A stretch of 5,972 bases of DNA from Bacillota bacterium. GTDB taxonomy: Bacteria > Bacillota > Clostridia > Christensenellales > CAG-138. Positions 5,196 to 5,972 of this stretch are shown piece by piece (the first letter of the stretch is position 1; each line of letters opens with the position of its first letter). Below the pieces are notes generated by a model that saw only the letters and a list, made by a program, of their open reading frames with translations, was not told the DNA's origin and ran no database searches. The position numbers were made by a program, and so were the translations under genes. The DNA is taken from contig JAEZLG010000195.1 of the NCBI GenBank assembly GCA_023435855.1, positions 1-5,972 on the forward strand, in the 5' to 3' direction.

Positions 5196-5879
5196 TTAAT
5201 TATTACTGTGCGGTATATATGGGATAATGCTCTTTGCAAGATTCTCAATCGGCATGGACTGCAAATAGACGCGGCCCGGCCCGGTAAGCGTAGTCAAAAA
5301 CAAGCCTTCGCCGCCGAACAATACGTTTTTAAAACCTTTTACGGTCGTGATATCAAATGCAACGGAATCGTCCATCATCGCTACATGGCCGGTACCAACC
5401 TTCATGCGCTGGTTAGGCGCTAAGTTGTATTCGACCACAGAGCCGTCGATTTCAATAAACGCAAGCCCGGGGCCGGTGATGCGCTGCAAAATAAAACCTT
5501 CGCCGCCCACCAATCCCGCGCCAAGCTTTTTTTGAAAATGCATCGTCAACGTTACACCGCGCTGTGCAGCCATAAACGCACGCTTCTGGCATATCACGCT
5601 TTGCCCTGCGGCAAGCTCAATGGGCAATATGTTGCCGGGAAAGCTCGACGAGTACGCGATCATACCCGGGCCACCGTCAGCACGATAAGACGCGATAAAC
5701 ATAGAGTCGCCCGAAAACGCACGCCCCAAGCCCTTGAGGAACCCACCTTCCATATTGGTGCTCATAACCATGTTATCGCTCATCCAGCACATAGAACCGG
5801 ATTCTGTGAACATCTCCTCGTTTGCCGCAAGCTCGCAGATAACGACCGGAAGCTGCCCGCCCTGAATGACATACTTCAT
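5196..5879 (-). CDS. AIM24 / TIGR00266 family protein
   Basis: This 227-residue protein belongs to the widespread AIM24 (formerly DUF124) family, with a beta-rich fold related to the TRAP-like superfamily. Its bacterial role is not known; the yeast namesake is mitochondrial. Recognisable elements are the N-terminal strand MKYVIQGGQLPVVICEL, the SGSMCWM segment (28-33), GGFLKGLGRAFSGDSMF (45-61), SSSFPGNILPIEL (77-89), and two glycine-rich repeats: GLVGGEGFILQRITGPG (122-138) and VLFGGEGLFLTTLTGPG (186-202). The tail IENLAKSIIP matches the usual end of the family. No signal peptide or membrane helix is apparent, so it is probably cytosolic. GGGGAGGGG (5894-5886) lies 6 nt before the ATG and is a strong start signal. 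The gene appears monocistronic, with its own promoter-like sequence upstream and a terminator downstream. Confidence 0.93.
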   Translation of the reverse strand: MKYVIQGGQLPVVICELAANEEMFTESGSMCWMSDNMVMSTNMEGGFLKGLGRAFSGDSMFIASYRADGGPGMIAYSSSFPGNILPIELAAGQSVICQKRAFMAAQRGVTLTMHFQKKLGAGLVGGEGFILQRITGPGLAFIEIDGSVVEYNLAPNQRMKVGTGHVAMMDDSVAFDITTVKGFKNVLFGGEGLFLTTLTGPGRVYLQSMPIENLAKSIIPYIPHSNN

Positions 5880-5915
5880 GTTTTACCCCTCCCCATTTTA
5901 TTTACTTACATCCTT

Positions 5916-5944
5916 AATGTAGCAGATTCCATGTGCTCTGCCTA
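5916..5944 (-). promoter_or_regulatory. Candidate promoter for the AIM24-family gene
   Basis: On the minus strand TAGGCA (5944-5939) is followed after 17 nt by TACATT (5921-5916), which is preceded by TGC as an extended -10. Each hexamer matches four of six consensus bases. The start would be near 5909, 15 nt before the Shine-Dalgarno site. Confidence 0.4.
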
Positions 5945-5972
5945 TCACTCGTAGGGTGATTCTTCCTTATAC

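Noticed and set aside
5057..5248. Minus-strand 63-codon frame between the AIM24-family and small membrane-protein genes
   Set aside because: It starts inside the AIM24-family coding region in another frame and runs through the terminator hairpin; no start signal supports it.
5944..5960. ATCAC/GTGAT hairpin at the right edge as an operator or terminator
   Set aside because: It is a 5-bp stem that competes with a CCTA/TAGG pairing, and the upstream context lies off the window; chance is likely.

Overview
The window reads as part of a chromosome from an endospore-forming Bacillota bacterium, most likely a Clostridia-type member. The evidence is a complete cotJA-cotJB-cotJC spore-coat operon, purine-rich Shine-Dalgarno sites in front of every gene, a short overlapping ABC exporter pair of a Bacillota type, and housekeeping trigger factor. 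Base composition looks moderate, near 50% GC by eye. The species cannot be named from this sequence.

Layout from left to right. Positions 1-1061 (minus strand) hold the first 353 codons of trigger factor (tig); the C-terminal end lies beyond the left edge. Its leader carries a promoter-like pair and a long imperfect hairpin. Positions 1263-3541 (minus) hold a two-gene ABC exporter: an ATPase (2825-3541) overlapping by ATGA a 521-residue, roughly 12-helix permease (1263-2828). A 188-bp divergent intergenic region (3542-3729) carries promoter-like elements for both strands and a small palindrome. Positions 3730-4702 (plus) hold cotJA, cotJB and cotJC, each with a strong ribosome binding site and gaps of only 12-13 bp. 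A symmetrical hairpin at 4714-4738 separates the operon from a convergent gene for a 93-residue two-helix membrane protein (4760-5041, minus) that I do not recognise. A strong terminator (5144-5178) then closes an AIM24/TIGR00266-family gene (5196-5879, minus), whose promoter-like sequence sits at the right edge.

The cotJ genes should act together in the mother cell to build an inner spore-coat layer around the CotJC manganese-catalase-like protein. Two things stand out. CotJC stops at 140 residues, about 50 short of the usual family length, and so lacks the second half of its di-metal site. CotJA carries a Cys-rich N-terminal extension. No mobile element, CRISPR array, tRNA or rRNA is visible. 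I see no wholly new system. The most unusual material is the modified CotJ operon, and after it the small membrane protein beside it.
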